A stretch of DNA of 64,000 bases, taken from contig NZ_LMFA01000012.1 of the NCBI RefSeq assembly GCF_001426565.1, positions 558,861 through 622,860 on the forward strand. The letters are read 5' to 3'. This stretch comes from Rhizobium sp. Root482. Lineage in GTDB: Bacteria > Pseudomonadota > Alphaproteobacteria > Rhizobiales > Rhizobiaceae. The notes below the pieces were generated by a model. It did no database searches. It was given only the letters and a program-made list of their open reading frames with translations, and was not told the DNA's origin. How positions within the stretch are numbered: the first letter of the stretch is position 1; each line of letters begins with the position of its first letter. Both the position numbers and the translations under genes were made by a program. Positions 56,258 to 64,000 of this stretch are shown piece after piece.

Positions 56258-57490
56258 CTAGGACAGCAGCGTCTTCAGATCAAGCTGCGGGTCCTGGAGC
56301 AAGGTGCGATCGGGCGTTCGTTCAAGGTCGATCAGCTTCTTGCCCGTCACATAGGCCTTGGCATCGTTGAGCGCATCGACGGCAACGAGCTTGCCTTGCC
56401 TGAAATACCAGACCGAGACGCTGCCTTCCCGCTGGCCCTTGCGCACCAGCGTTTCGTCATGGCCAAGGCCGAAGCCGGCGATCTGCAGCTTGACGTCGTA
56501 TTGATCCGACCAGAACCAGGGTTTGGGCTCATAGGGCGCGGTTCCGCCGGCAAGCAGGGTTGCGACGGCTTCCGCCTGATCGACGGCGTTCTGGACCGAT
56601 TCCAGCCGGATGCGCGCACCCTGCCATGGCAGCAGCGCGCAATCGCCCATCGCATAAACAGCAGGATCGACGGTGCGGCCGAATTCATCGACGACGATGC
56701 CATTGGCCACTTCGAGGCCGGCTTCGCTGGCCAGCGCATCATTGGCGGTGACGCCGATGCCGACGATGACCAGATCGGCCGGAAGCACCGTGCCATCGGT
56801 CAGTTCCGCAGCCACAACCCGCCCATCGGTGCCGACGAGGCGGACAAGACCGACCCCTTCCCTGATATCGACGCCGCGGGATTGATGAAGATCGCGGACG
56901 AGATCGGAGGTCGCCCGCGAGGCGACGCGCTGGAGGATACGGTCGGCCATCTCGATGACGGTCACTTCCAGCCCGCTCGAGCGGGCAACGGCCGCAGCCT
57001 CCAGACCGATATAGCCGCCGCCGATGATCAGCGCGCGGCGACCGGGCGTCAGCTCCCCGGCGAGCCGGTCGGCATCGGTAAAGTCCCGCACCACGAAGAC
57101 ACCGTCGAGATCGCCGCCGATACTGGCCGGCAGGCGGCGCGGCGTCGAGCCGGTGGTAAGCGCCAGCACGTCGTAATCGAGCGTCGTCCCATCGCTGAGC
57201 GTCACGAATTTGGCGGCGCGGTCGATGGCGGTAACAGTCGTCGACAGGCGGATATCGACATTCTGCTCGCCATACCAGGCCGGCGGTCGATAGAGCAGCC
57301 GGTCGAGATCCATCTCGCGCAGCAGATATTTCTTGGAGAGCGGCGGCCGCTGGTAAGGATAGCTTGCTTCCCCGGCAAGCATGGTGACCGGACGCTCGTC
57401 CTTCAGGGCCCTGAGCCTTGCCACCAGAGCAAAAGCGGCCTGACCGCCGCCGACAACAACCAGCCTACCTGCCACGTCCGCTCCATCCAC
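56258..57490 (-). CDS. NAD(P)/FAD-dependent ferredoxin reductase-like protein
   Basis: A 410-aa flavoprotein of the rubredoxin/putidaredoxin/ferredoxin reductase group. An FAD Rossmann motif 'RLVVVGGGQAAFALVARL' at the N-terminus, 'YPYQRPPLSKKYL' typical of this group, an NAD(P) motif 'ALIIGGGYIGLEAAAVAR' at about 150, and 'VYAMGDCALLP' near 275 binding FAD; a C-terminal reductase domain follows ('FWSDQYDVKLQIAGFG'). It probably passes electrons to a ferredoxin for a monooxygenase, but none is in the window. The start is a GTG (57490); a GTG at 57475 is also possible. It converges on the PAS-like gene. Confidence 0.9.
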   Translation of the reverse strand: MDGADVAGRLVVVGGGQAAFALVARLRALKDERPVTMLAGEASYPYQRPPLSKKYLLREMDLDRLLYRPPAWYGEQNVDIRLSTTVTAIDRAAKFVTLSDGTTLDYDVLALTTGSTPRRLPASIGGDLDGVFVVRDFTDADRLAGELTPGRRALIIGGGYIGLEAAAVARSSGLEVTVIEMADRILQRVASRATSDLVRDLHQSRGVDIREGVGLVRLVGTDGRVVAAELTDGTVLPADLVIVGIGVTANDALASEAGLEVANGIVVDEFGRTVDPAVYAMGDCALLPWQGARIRLESVQNAVDQAEAVATLLAGGTAPYEPKPWFWSDQYDVKLQIAGFGLGHDETLVRKGQREGSVSVWYFRQGKLVAVDALNDAKAYVTGKKLIDLERTPDRTLLQDPQLDLKTLLS

Positions 57491-57569
57491 CCCGAAAACT
57501 GCCTTTCCCGAGACCTAGCCCGCCCGCCCGAGCTTCGTCAACTCAGCCGGGCGGCGGGAGATGACGCGA

Positions 57570-58277
57570 TCAGGCGCGGGCCGGGATATCCATGCCTTTT
57601 TGCGCCGCCGGGCGGGCAAGACCGCGTTCGACCCAGGCCATGACATTCGGGTAGCGCTGATATTCCAGCACCTCGGCACCGCCATAGAATTTGCGGGCGC
57701 CTTCGATCCAGGGATAGGTGGCGATATCGGCGATCGTATAGTCATCGCCCATCAGCCATTGGCGGCCGTCAAGCCGGGTTTCCAATATGCCGAGCAACCG
57801 CTTGGCTTCGTCGCGGTAGCGCTCCATCGGATAGGAATTATTGGCGACCTTCTCGGCGGCGAATTTGAAGAAATGGCCGAACTGGCCGAGCATCGGCCCA
57901 ACGCCGCCCATCTGGAACATCACCCAGCACAGGGTCTCGTAGCGGCCGGCGGCATCGGCAGGCAGGAGCTTGCCGGTCTTCTCGGCGAGGTAGATCAGGA
58001 TGGCGCCGGATTCGAACAGGCCGATCGGCTTCCCGTCCGGCCCGTTCGGATCGATGATCGCCGGAATGCGGCCATTCGGATTAAGCGAGATGAATTCCGG
58101 CGTCTTCTGGTCGTTGGTACCGAAATCGATCCGGTGCGGCTCGTAGGCGAGGCCGAGTTCTTCCAGTGCGATCGAGACTTTCACGCCATTCGGCGTGGGC
58201 AGGGAATAAAGCTGGATGATATCGGGATTGGCGGCGGGCCAGCGGGTGGTGATCGGGAAAGCGGAAAGATCGGCCAT
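57570..58277 (-). CDS. Glutathione S-transferase (YfcG/Ure2p-like)
   Basis: A 235-aa cytosolic GST. The thioredoxin-fold N-terminal half has 'TPNGVKVSIALEELGLAYEP', 'SLNPNGRIPAIID' (cis-Pro) and 'LFESGAILIYLAEKTGKLLP' (Glu-Ser binding the glutathione gamma-glutamyl group). The helical C-terminal half has 'GDDYTIADIATYPWI', the conserved N-capping motif. The pattern is that of nu-class GSTs such as YfcG, which show disulphide reductase activity. The ATG 58277 follows 'GAGGAGTTCTCC'. It has the same strand as the flavoprotein reductase gene 79 bases downstream. Confidence 0.92.
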   Translation of the reverse strand: MADLSAFPITTRWPAANPDIIQLYSLPTPNGVKVSIALEELGLAYEPHRIDFGTNDQKTPEFISLNPNGRIPAIIDPNGPDGKPIGLFESGAILIYLAEKTGKLLPADAAGRYETLCWVMFQMGGVGPMLGQFGHFFKFAAEKVANNSYPMERYRDEAKRLLGILETRLDGRQWLMGDDYTIADIATYPWIEGARKFYGGAEVLEYQRYPNVMAWVERGLARPAAQKGMDIPARA

Positions 58278-58393
58278 GGAGAACTCCTCGGGGTGGGACG
58301 ATCAACATAAGTCGGTTCAGCCCGAATTTTTAGATGCGCGGACGATAGCGCCTGGATTTTGTATCGCCGGGGCGCGAGGTGGCCGCCAACGCT

Positions 58394-59092
58394 CTAACGG
58401 CAGGCGGCCCGGACCGCATCGGCGATCCGCGCGACCAGCGGATCGGCCTCATGCTCGGGCTTGCGTGCCCGCACCAGGCAAGCCTGCGATTTCAGCATTA
58501 CGCCGTCCGACAAAATCTTCAGGTGATTGGCCCTCAGCGTCGAGCCGGTGGAGGTGATATCGACGATGATATCGGCAGAGCCGGCGGCGGGCGCGCCTTC
58601 GGTGGCACCCAGGCTCTCGACGATCCGGTAGAGCTGGATGCCATGGGTGGCGGAGAAAAATTGCTGCGTCAGCCGCCAGTATTTCGTGGCGATCGCCAGG
58701 CGGCGCCCATGACGGGCGCGGAAATCGGCGGCGACATCGCCGAGATCGGCCATGGTATCGACATCGAGCCAGATTTCCGGCACGGCGACGACGACATCGG
58801 CATGGCCGAAGCCGAGCCTTGCGCAGAATTCGACGCGGCTATCGGCCTCCGACAGGCCTTCGCGGATCAGGTCCTCGCCGGTAACGCCGAAATCGATTGC
58901 GCCGGTGCCGATCTCGCGGGAGATTTCGGACGCCGACAGGAAGGCGATCTCGACGCCGTCAAGCCCTTCGATACGACCGCGATAGGAGCGTTCGTTGCCG
59001 ACGGCGATGATCTTCAGGCCGGCTCTTTCGAAGATTGCCGAGGCGTCCTCCTTCATCCGGCCCTTGGAGGGTAGCGCCAGAGTGATGGTCAT
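58394..59092 (-). CDS. hisG: ATP phosphoribosyltransferase, short form
   Basis: HisG-S (232 aa) catalyses the first step of histidine synthesis, joining ATP and PRPP. '[20 protein letters not shown]', '[16 protein letters not shown]' and '[20 protein letters not shown]' are family signatures, the last binding the PRPP phosphate. It lacks the C-terminal regulatory domain of the long form, and so needs HisZ, which is encoded immediately upstream with a four-base overlap (ATGA). Histidine feedback would act on the HisG-HisZ octamer. Confidence 0.96.
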   Translation of the reverse strand: MTITLALPSKGRMKEDASAIFERAGLKIIAVGNERSYRGRIEGLDGVEIAFLSASEISREIGTGAIDFGVTGEDLIREGLSEADSRVEFCARLGFGHADVVVAVPEIWLDVDTMADLGDVAADFRARHGRRLAIATKYWRLTQQFFSATHGIQLYRIVESLGATEGAPAAGSADIIVDITSTGSTLRANHLKILSDGVMLKSQACLVRARKPEHEADPLVARIADAVRAACR

Positions 59093-60228
59093 TGGGCGGC
59101 CTCCCCGTTTTGCGGTGCCAGCGCTTGGTCGATCCGATCGAGCCAGAGCGCGAAACCGACGGCGGGAATGCGTTGGCGGGCGCCGAGCAGCGTCATCAGC
59201 CGGTCGAAGCGGCCACCACCGGCCAGCACGTCCAGCGAACCGTCGATACCGATCTCGAAGACCAGCCCGGTATAATAGTCGAGCGGCCGGCCGAAGGCGG
59301 CGCGATAGGTGATCGGCGCGGGATCGACGCCGGCGCGGCCAAGCGCCTCGACCCGGGCCTCGAAGCGCTGCAGGGCACCATCGAGCGCAAGCCCTGCCTT
59401 TTCCGCAAAGGCGAACAGAGCGGCGGGGGCGGCGGCCAGGGAAAGATCCAGCGACAGGAAATCGCGCAAAATGCCAAGGGTCGCTCCATCGAGCGCCGTC
59501 TTTTCGAGCGCCCGCTTTTCCTTCAGCCGCTCGGCGATTTCCTTCGGGCTGCGGCTGGCATTGGTGGAATAGCCGGTCGCCTCCATGGTCTCGTCGAGAT
59601 GGGCGACCAGCGTCGCCTCGTCGCCGCTCACCAGCAGGGCCTCGATCTCGGGGCTGAGCCCGGTCACCGGCTGCGGTCGCGACAGCCGGGTCAAAAGGGT
59701 TTCGATGCGGGCCGGATTGCCAAAAGCATGGATCAGCCGCTTCTGCCAGCCGGCCGGCAGGCCGCAGGCGGAAATCACCGCCTCGAACACCGACTGATCG
59801 CCGAGCGTGACCCTGAGCGACCGGCCTGGAAGATGGGCGGACAGGATGGCGATGGCGTCACTGAGCGCGCGCGCATCGGCGCTTGCGACATCCGTTTCCC
59901 CCAGATCCTCGATGCCCGCCTGATAGAATTCGCTTGCCCCCTGGCGGCGCTGGCGAAAAACCTGCCCGAGATAGGAATAGCGCTGCGGCGTGCCGGAGGC
60001 GGTCTCTATATGGCGCAGGCAGACGGGAATGGTGAATTCCGGCCGCAGGCAGAGGCTTTTTCCGGTCTCGCTCTCGGTCATGAAGATGCGACGGCGCAGA
60101 TCTTCGCCGGCCATGTCGAGAAAGGGCTCGGCCGGCTGGATCACCGGCGTATCGACCCGCACCGTCCCCAACCGCTCGAAATCGGCCAGCAGATCGGCGG
60201 CAAAGGGGGGAAGGTCGATCAGGGGCAT
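59089..60228 (-). CDS. hisZ: ATP phosphoribosyltransferase regulatory subunit
   Basis: HisZ (379 aa) is a paralogue of histidyl-tRNA synthetase that lost aminoacylation and now forms the regulatory half of short-form ATP phosphoribosyltransferase. '[20 protein letters not shown]', '[20 protein letters not shown]', '[20 protein letters not shown]' and '[20 protein letters not shown]' correspond to class II synthetase motifs. The ATG at 60228 gives full length. It overlaps hisG by four bases; hisS lies 268 bases upstream across repeats, so ancestral and derived paralogues are neighbours. Confidence 0.95.
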   Translation of the reverse strand: MPLIDLPPFAADLLADFERLGTVRVDTPVIQPAEPFLDMAGEDLRRRIFMTESETGKSLCLRPEFTIPVCLRHIETASGTPQRYSYLGQVFRQRRQGASEFYQAGIEDLGETDVASADARALSDAIAILSAHLPGRSLRVTLGDQSVFEAVISACGLPAGWQKRLIHAFGNPARIETLLTRLSRPQPVTGLSPEIEALLVSGDEATLVAHLDETMEATGYSTNASRSPKEIAERLKEKRALEKTALDGATLGILRDFLSLDLSLAAAPAALFAFAEKAGLALDGALQRFEARVEALGRAGVDPAPITYRAAFGRPLDYYTGLVFEIGIDGSLDVLAGGGRFDRLMTLLGARQRIPAVGFALWLDRIDQALAPQNGEAAQ

Positions 60229-60258
60229 GGGCTGAAAACTCTGAGTTTCGGGCGGGCA

Positions 60259-60306
60259 TACCCCCCTCTGTCACTGCGTGACATCTCCCCCTCAAGGGGG
60301 GAGATG
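60259..60306. repeat. Palindromic repeat, third copy
   Basis: TACCCCCCTCTG, tip hairpin GTCAC-TGC-GTGAC, then CATCTCCCCC-TCAA-GGGGGGAGATG. It matches the two elements at 49234-49395, with yet another tip loop. It lies between hisS and hisZ. Confidence 0.85.
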
Positions 60307-60341
60307 AGTCCAGTCACTTGAAGGCGGTTTCTGCCCAGAAT

Positions 60342-60456
60342 GCCCCTCATCCGCCCTGTCGGGCACCTTCTCCCCGTCATGACGGGGAGAAGGGAGAAGC
60401 TGCACATTCCGTCGTCCCCTCTCCCCGCCTGCGGGAAGAGGGCTAGGGTGAGGGGC
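60342..60456. repeat. RIME-like double palindrome
   Basis: About 115 bases bounded by GCCCCTCA (60342-60349) and TGAGGGGC (60449-60456). Inside are two palindromes: CTTCTCCCCGTC-AT-GACGGGGAGAAG, and CCTCTCCCCGC with GCGGGAAGAGG. Size and two-palindrome form resemble the Rhizobium intergenic mosaic element RIME1; identity to that family is from memory. Confidence 0.7.
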
Positions 60457-60496
60457 AATCTTACGTTCGGAAAGGAGGCGGTCGCCATCTTCACAC

Positions 60497-62017
60497 TCAA
60501 ACGTCCCTACCCGCCCGCGCCCGATCCTCGGCCTGCTCCGCCAGTATCTCGCGCACCTTGGCGACGAGGTCGGCCTCCGGCACGGAGACCTGGGCCACGC
60601 GGGCTTCGCGCCAGGCGGCATTGTCCTCGATCTCGCCGGAGAGGCGCTTGCCCTCGATCAAATCCTTGATCTGGATCTCGCCCGCCTCGCGTTCGCTCGA
60701 CCCCTGGATGATCGCCAGCGGCGCACCACGACGGTCGGCATATTTCAGCTGGTCGCCAAAATTCTTCTTGTTGCCCTGGTACATTTCGGCGCGGATGCCG
60801 GCATGGCGCAGCGCTTGCGTGAACTGCTGGTACTTGCCGAGACTTGTCGTGTCGCGGTCCATGACGCAGACGACGACGGGCGCCACCACCTCTTCCGTGC
60901 CGAGCTTGCCGAGATTCTTCAAAGCGGTCATCAGCCGCGAGACGCCGATGGAAAAGCCGGTCGCCGGCACCGGCTGGCCCATGAAGCGCGACACGAGACC
61001 ATCATACCGCCCGCCGCCGCCGACCGAGCCGAACACGACTTTTTCGCCTTTTTCATTGGTGACGGGGAACTGGAGTTCGGCTTCGAAGACGGGGCCGGTG
61101 TAGTATTCGAGGCCGCGGACGACGGAGGGGTCGATCTTGATGCGGTCGGGGCCATAGCCGGCGGCCACGAACAGCTTGTGCATTGAGTCAAGTTCTTCGT
61201 AACCTGCTCTGGCAACTGCCTGATCGAGAAACTTTGAACCAAGTGCAAGCAGGTCGGTATACTCCGTGCTTTTCACCCAATTTAAAACGACACCGATATC
61301 GTCGTCAGAAAGCCCTGCACCCTTGGTGAAATCGCCGCTCTCATCTTTGCGACCAGGTCCCAACAGCAAGCCAACCCCTTGAACACCAAACTTGTCCAGC
61401 TTGTCGATGGCCCTGAGCACCGTCAGCCGCCGTCCGGCATTTCCCTCCCCGCCAAGCCCGATCGCCTCTAGCACTCCATCCAGCACCTTGCGGTTGTTCA
61501 CCCGGATCACGTAATCGCCGCGTGCGATGCCGAGGGCTTCCATCGTGTCGGCCATCATCATGCACATTTCGGCGTCGGCCTGGACACCTGCCGCACCAAC
61601 CGTGTCGGCGTCGAACTGCATGAACTGGCGGAAGCGGCCGGGGCCGGGCTTTTCGTTGCGGAAGACATAGCCGGCGCGGTAGGTGCGGTAGGGAAGCTGG
61701 ATCTCGTTGAAATTCTCCGCGACATGGCGGGCAAGCGGCGCGGTCAGGTCGTAGCGCGCGCTCATCCATTGCTCGTCGTCGTCCTGCAGCGAGAAGACGC
61801 CCTCGTTCGGGCGGTCGCTGTCGGGCAGGAATTTTCCGAGCGCATCGGTATATTCGAACAGCGGCGTCTCCACCGGGTCGAAGCCGTAGCGTTCGTAGAC
61901 TTCACGGATCTTCGCGGTCATCTCGTCGACGGCGCGGATATCGGCGGCGGAGCGATCGACGAAACCGCGCGGCAGGCGGGCTTTCAGCTTCTGTGGCTTG
62001 GTCTTCTTGTCGCTCAT
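60497..62017 (-). CDS. hisS: Histidyl-tRNA synthetase
   Basis: Class II synthetase (506 aa) charging tRNA-His. '[20 protein letters not shown]' opens the chain; '[20 protein letters not shown]', '[20 protein letters not shown]' with '[10 protein letters not shown]' (motif 2), and '[11 protein letters not shown]', '[16 protein letters not shown]', '[12 protein letters not shown]' (motif 3) are intact, followed by the anticodon-binding domain. It is longer than the E. coli enzyme, as usual in rhizobia. A patch at about 61190-61400 uses TTA and AGA codons, rare in neighbours. It is upstream of hisZ-hisG, with repeats in the 268-base gap that may separate transcripts. Confidence 0.96.
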   Translation of the reverse strand: MSDKKTKPQKLKARLPRGFVDRSAADIRAVDEMTAKIREVYERYGFDPVETPLFEYTDALGKFLPDSDRPNEGVFSLQDDDEQWMSARYDLTAPLARHVAENFNEIQLPYRTYRAGYVFRNEKPGPGRFRQFMQFDADTVGAAGVQADAEMCMMMADTMEALGIARGDYVIRVNNRKVLDGVLEAIGLGGEGNAGRRLTVLRAIDKLDKFGVQGVGLLLGPGRKDESGDFTKGAGLSDDDIGVVLNWVKSTEYTDLLALGSKFLDQAVARAGYEELDSMHKLFVAAGYGPDRIKIDPSVVRGLEYYTGPVFEAELQFPVTNEKGEKVVFGSVGGGGRYDGLVSRFMGQPVPATGFSIGVSRLMTALKNLGKLGTEEVVAPVVVCVMDRDTTSLGKYQQFTQALRHAGIRAEMYQGNKKNFGDQLKYADRRGAPLAIIQGSSEREAGEIQIKDLIEGKRLSGEIEDNAAWREARVAQVSVPEADLVAKVREILAEQAEDRARAGRDV

Positions 62018-62402
62018 GGGAGGCCTGTACTTTCAGCGTCGATCGGTCGATGGTATCGGCGCTTTCCCTATCCGATCGAGGCCAAGGCGGCAAGTCTCGC
62101 AACCCGTAACGCCGGCGAAAGCCCTTGCTCCACCAGCCGTTCGGCATCGGTCGCGCCCGGCTCGGATCTGGAAGTGAAGGCCTATCGGCGTAAATGAGTC
62201 TCCGATCTCGCACCCGACGCCGGTTCCAGCATGGTTTCATGCACCGATTTTTCAATTTTTCCGCGTAGCGTGCTTTTGTCCGGGGCGCGTCGGAACAAAT
62301 GGTCGGTCCTTCCATTTCGCAGGCGTGGCGCCGGGGCGTGGCCTTTGGGGGCAAGTTCCAGTTTGCCCGGACCACACATGTCGCAGGAAAGCGAGAGACG
62401 GC

Positions 62403-62813
62403 ATGCTGCAATTCATGAAGCCTGGCTTCGGCACGATCCTGCCCGAGGACGGGCGCGCCCATGAGGAATGGGTGGAGGCGCTGATGCGGCAGGACTATGT
62501 CATCGAAACCTGGCACTGCGACCTATCGACGGGGCTGTTTTCTGTGGGCGAAGCGGCAAAAGCCCGGCACGGCCTCAGCGACCGCCTCTGCGGGCTCCTG
62601 GATATTATCCGCGGCTACCATCCCGACCAGCACCAGACGGTGCTGAACATTCTCGAACAGGCGACGGCGGCGGCCTCTTCCTTCTGTTTTTGCGCAAGCC
62701 TTGAGGACGCAGACGGCGACGCCATCCCGGTGTTCTGCGTGGGAACCTCGCGGATCGACCAGGCGGCGGGACGCATGCAGGGCGTCTTTGCCTTCATGCC
62801 CGTCGAGGATTGA
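62403..62813 (+). CDS. Small stand-alone PAS-like protein, copy 2
   Basis: A 136-aa soluble protein, paralogue of the one at 55781-56230. Shared blocks include 'DLSTGLFSVGEAA', 'HGL', 'CGLLDIIRGYHPD', 'VLNILEQA', 'ASSFCF', 'PVFCVG' and 'GVFAF', in the same order and spacing. 'YHPDQHQTVL' is close to the HPDD...V helix of PAS_3 domains, which is why I read this as a PAS-like fold. It has no signal peptide, membrane segment or output domain. The start ATG 62403 is chosen over one at 62415. It is followed by the small Cys/His protein on the same strand; whether that link matters is unclear. Confidence 0.7.
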   Translation: MLQFMKPGFGTILPEDGRAHEEWVEALMRQDYVIETWHCDLSTGLFSVGEAAKARHGLSDRLCGLLDIIRGYHPDQHQTVLNILEQATAAASSFCFCASLEDADGDAIPVFCVGTSRIDQAAGRMQGVFAFMPVED

Positions 62814-62878
62814 GGCTGGCCGAGGCAAGGGACAGCGAGCACCTTTTATTTCGTCCGGCGGGTGCCTATCTTGCCGAC

Positions 62879-63247
62879 ATGCGCATCGCCATGCTTGCCC
62901 TTGCCCTTTTCTGTGCCCTGATCAGCGGCTGGTCGGCGACGCTTGCGCAGATACGCCATCTCGACGCTGCACCGGCCGCGTATCATGAAAGCCTCTCGCA
63001 CTCGCCTCATTCCAAGCTGACAGCGAGCCATGATTGCCGAACGGCGGACGACGGCTGCGATCAACGCGTGAACGGCGTGCATCCGCTGCTCTGCGCCGCC
63101 TGTTACGCCGTTCTTCTGGAATCGGTCGATCTCGACCGCCTGGAACTTGCCACGGCGCCTGTTCTTCCCTCGCCACAAAGACCCTTGCTCGCAAGGACGC
63201 TCAAGCCGCATTTTCCTCCTCCCCGCTCCCTGCCGATGCATTCCTGA
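62879..63247 (+). CDS. Small exported Cys/His protein next to DUF305 gene
   Basis: A 122-aa protein with a hydrophobic N-terminus ('IAMLALALFCALISGWSATL') that is a signal peptide or anchor. The rest is rich in His and Cys ('YHESLSHSPHSKLTASHDC', 'GVHPLLCAACYAVLL' with a CxxC) and ends in a Pro/Arg/Ser tail. The pattern recalls small copper-linked periplasmic proteins of the DUF2946 type, but I cannot place it firmly. It lies 49 bases upstream of a DUF305 (CopM-type) gene on the same strand, so a role in copper handling is plausible. The start is weakly supported, with no strong ribosome-binding site. Confidence 0.55.
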   Translation: MRIAMLALALFCALISGWSATLAQIRHLDAAPAAYHESLSHSPHSKLTASHDCRTADDGCDQRVNGVHPLLCAACYAVLLESVDLDRLELATAPVLPSPQRPLLARTLKPHFPPPRSLPMHS

Positions 63248-63296
63248 CCGCGAACACACCCTCAAAATAGACATTCATCGATGAAAGGGAGCAGAT

Positions 63297-63701
63297 ATGT
63301 CTCCGAAAACAATCATGGCCGGCATGGTGCTGGCATTTGCGCTTGCCGGTCCCGCAGCCGCACAGGATGCCGACCACGGGGCGATGGACCACGGTTCCAT
63401 GGACCATGGCGCCATGGACAAGACGATGGAGCCCAAGGGCGATAACGGCCCGTCGAGCAAGGCTTTCGCCGCGGCAAACTCCAAGATGCACAAGGGCATG
63501 GACATCACCTTCTCGGGCAATGCCGATCTCGATTTCGTGCGCGGCATGATCGCCCACCATCAAGGGGCGATCGACATGGCCAAGGTCGAGCTCGAGCACG
63601 GCAAGGACGCCGAACTGCGCAAACTGGCCGAGGAGATCATCGCCGCCCAGGAAGCGGAAATCGGCATGATGGAAGACTGGCTGGCCAAGAACGGCGGCTG
63701 A
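63297..63701 (+). CDS. DUF305/CopM-family metal-binding protein
   Basis: A 134-aa periplasmic protein. Signal peptide residues 1-22 ('AGMVLAFALAGPAAAQ'), then a Met/His-rich repeat 'DHGAMDHGSMDHGAMD' suited to Cu(I) binding, and a DUF305 four-helix domain with 'DLDFVRGMIAHHQGAIDMAK' and 'EIIAAQEAEIGMMEDWLAKN'. DUF305 proteins such as CopM bind copper through His and Met residues. The ATG follows 'AAAGGGAGCAGAT'. A strong hairpin terminator follows. With the preceding Cys/His gene it probably forms a two-gene copper unit. Confidence 0.9.
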   Translation: MSPKTIMAGMVLAFALAGPAAAQDADHGAMDHGSMDHGAMDKTMEPKGDNGPSSKAFAAANSKMHKGMDITFSGNADLDFVRGMIAHHQGAIDMAKVELEHGKDAELRKLAEEIIAAQEAEIGMMEDWLAKNGG

Positions 63702-63727
63702 TACAGATAGCCTATACCCGCAGACAG

Positions 63728-63753
63728 GACCCGCCGGATCAAACCGGCGGGTC
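63728..63753. terminator. Bidirectional hairpin between DUF305 gene and tag
   Basis: GACCCGCCGG (63728-63737) pairs perfectly with CCGGCGGGTC (63744-63753) over a 6-base loop, followed by TCTTC on the plus strand. It lies between convergent genes and can serve both. Confidence 0.75.
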
Positions 63754-63756
63754 TCT

Positions 63757-64000
63757 TCATGGCCTGACGAAGGCTTGCCGCATCGTCTCTATGCCATCGC
63801 GGCAGATGCAGCCTTCGATATGATCATTGACCAGGCCCATGGCCTGCATGAAGGCATAGACCGTTGTCGGGCCGACAAAGGTCCAGCCGCGTTTCTTCAG
63901 GTCTTTCGACAGCAGCGTCGAGGTTGGTGTCGTCGGATTGGCGGCGATCGCCTCGAAGGTCACCGTCTTTGGCCGTTCGTTACCGCCGGGCTCATGGCTC
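63757..64000 (-). CDS. tag: DNA-3-methyladenine glycosylase I, C-terminal part
   Basis: The last 80 or so residues of a minus-strand gene whose start lies beyond the right edge; the frame is open to base 64000. 'SKDLKKRGWTFVGPTTVYAF' and 'MQAMGLVNDHIEGC' are the C-terminal signature of Tag, which removes 3-methyladenine from alkylated DNA to start base excision repair. The conserved zinc-site Cys/His residues are partly visible ('NDHIEGCIC'). The internal GTG at 63963 is not the start. Confidence 0.9.
   Translation of the reverse strand, partial: SHEPGGNERPKTVTFEAIAANPTTPTSTLLSKDLKKRGWTFVGPTTVYAFMQAMGLVNDHIEGCICRDGIETMRQAFVRP

Overview
The window is a stretch of high-GC alphaproteobacterial chromosome. 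The gene set and order point to the Rhizobiaceae (Rhizobium/Agrobacterium/Pararhizobium type). Supporting features are a separate F0 ATP synthase operon with two b-type subunits (atpI-B-E-F'-F), short-form HisG paired with HisZ, a pmbA / cysQ-like / DUF4170 / waaA ... lpxK / DUF2093 / mutL neighbourhood, a CIRCE-controlled groESL, an EcfG-type general-stress promoter, and repeats of kinds common in rhizobial intergenic DNA. I see no insertion sequence, prophage, CRISPR array, tRNA or rRNA. The species is not determinable by eye.

Layout. 1-2.4 kb: radical SAM protein (cut by the left edge), RNase HII and a small exported protein. 2.5-5.3 kb: the F0 operon on the minus strand, with a good sigma-70 promoter. 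5.4-11.3 kb: a SleB-like wall hydrolase, a corA-kup ion-transport pair and the P-loop protein Mrp. 11.8-16.1 kb: a chemoreceptor and two tandem LuxR-type regulators without an obvious autoinducer pocket. 16.2-22.3 kb: an IclR regulator divergent from a five-enzyme sugar catabolic operon (SDR dehydrogenase, DgoK, DgoA, SMP-30 lactonase, IlvD/Edd dehydratase). This is the full set for oxidative De Ley-Doudoroff-type breakdown of galactose (or a similar aldose) to pyruvate and glyceraldehyde-3-phosphate. 22.4-29.1 kb: an EcfG-promoter PRC-barrel protein, a non-pyrrolysine MttB-family methyltransferase with a divergent LysR, and two signalling proteins (GGDEF-EAL; PAS with tandem receivers). 29.3-45.9 kb: mutL, envelope genes (lpxK, waaA), a divergent flagellin-like gene, nucleotidase, PmbA, a Kef-type antiporter, patatin, rsmD, an rluB-type synthase with a very long RGD-rich tail, tadA and a lipoprotein. 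46-53 kb: ileS, ribF with an orphan BrnA/DUF4415 protein, a HAD protein and chrA. 53.1-64 kb: groESL, two paralogous PAS-like small proteins, a flavoprotein reductase, a GST, hisG-hisZ-hisS, a copper-type DUF305 pair and the 3' end of tag.

Most of the window is ordinary housekeeping chromosome. The most interesting items are the following: two small paralogous stand-alone PAS-like proteins 6 kb apart (55.8 and 62.4 kb); the tandem LuxR solos; a divergent flagellin and a HAD gene lying between waaA and lpxK, behind a 9-bp-arm palindrome; a repeated IclR operator; a terminator-like hairpin right after atpE; Mrp without its cluster-binding CxxC; and a composite intergenic palindrome whose tip hairpins covary between copies. 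I found no clear candidate for a wholly new defence or mobile system.
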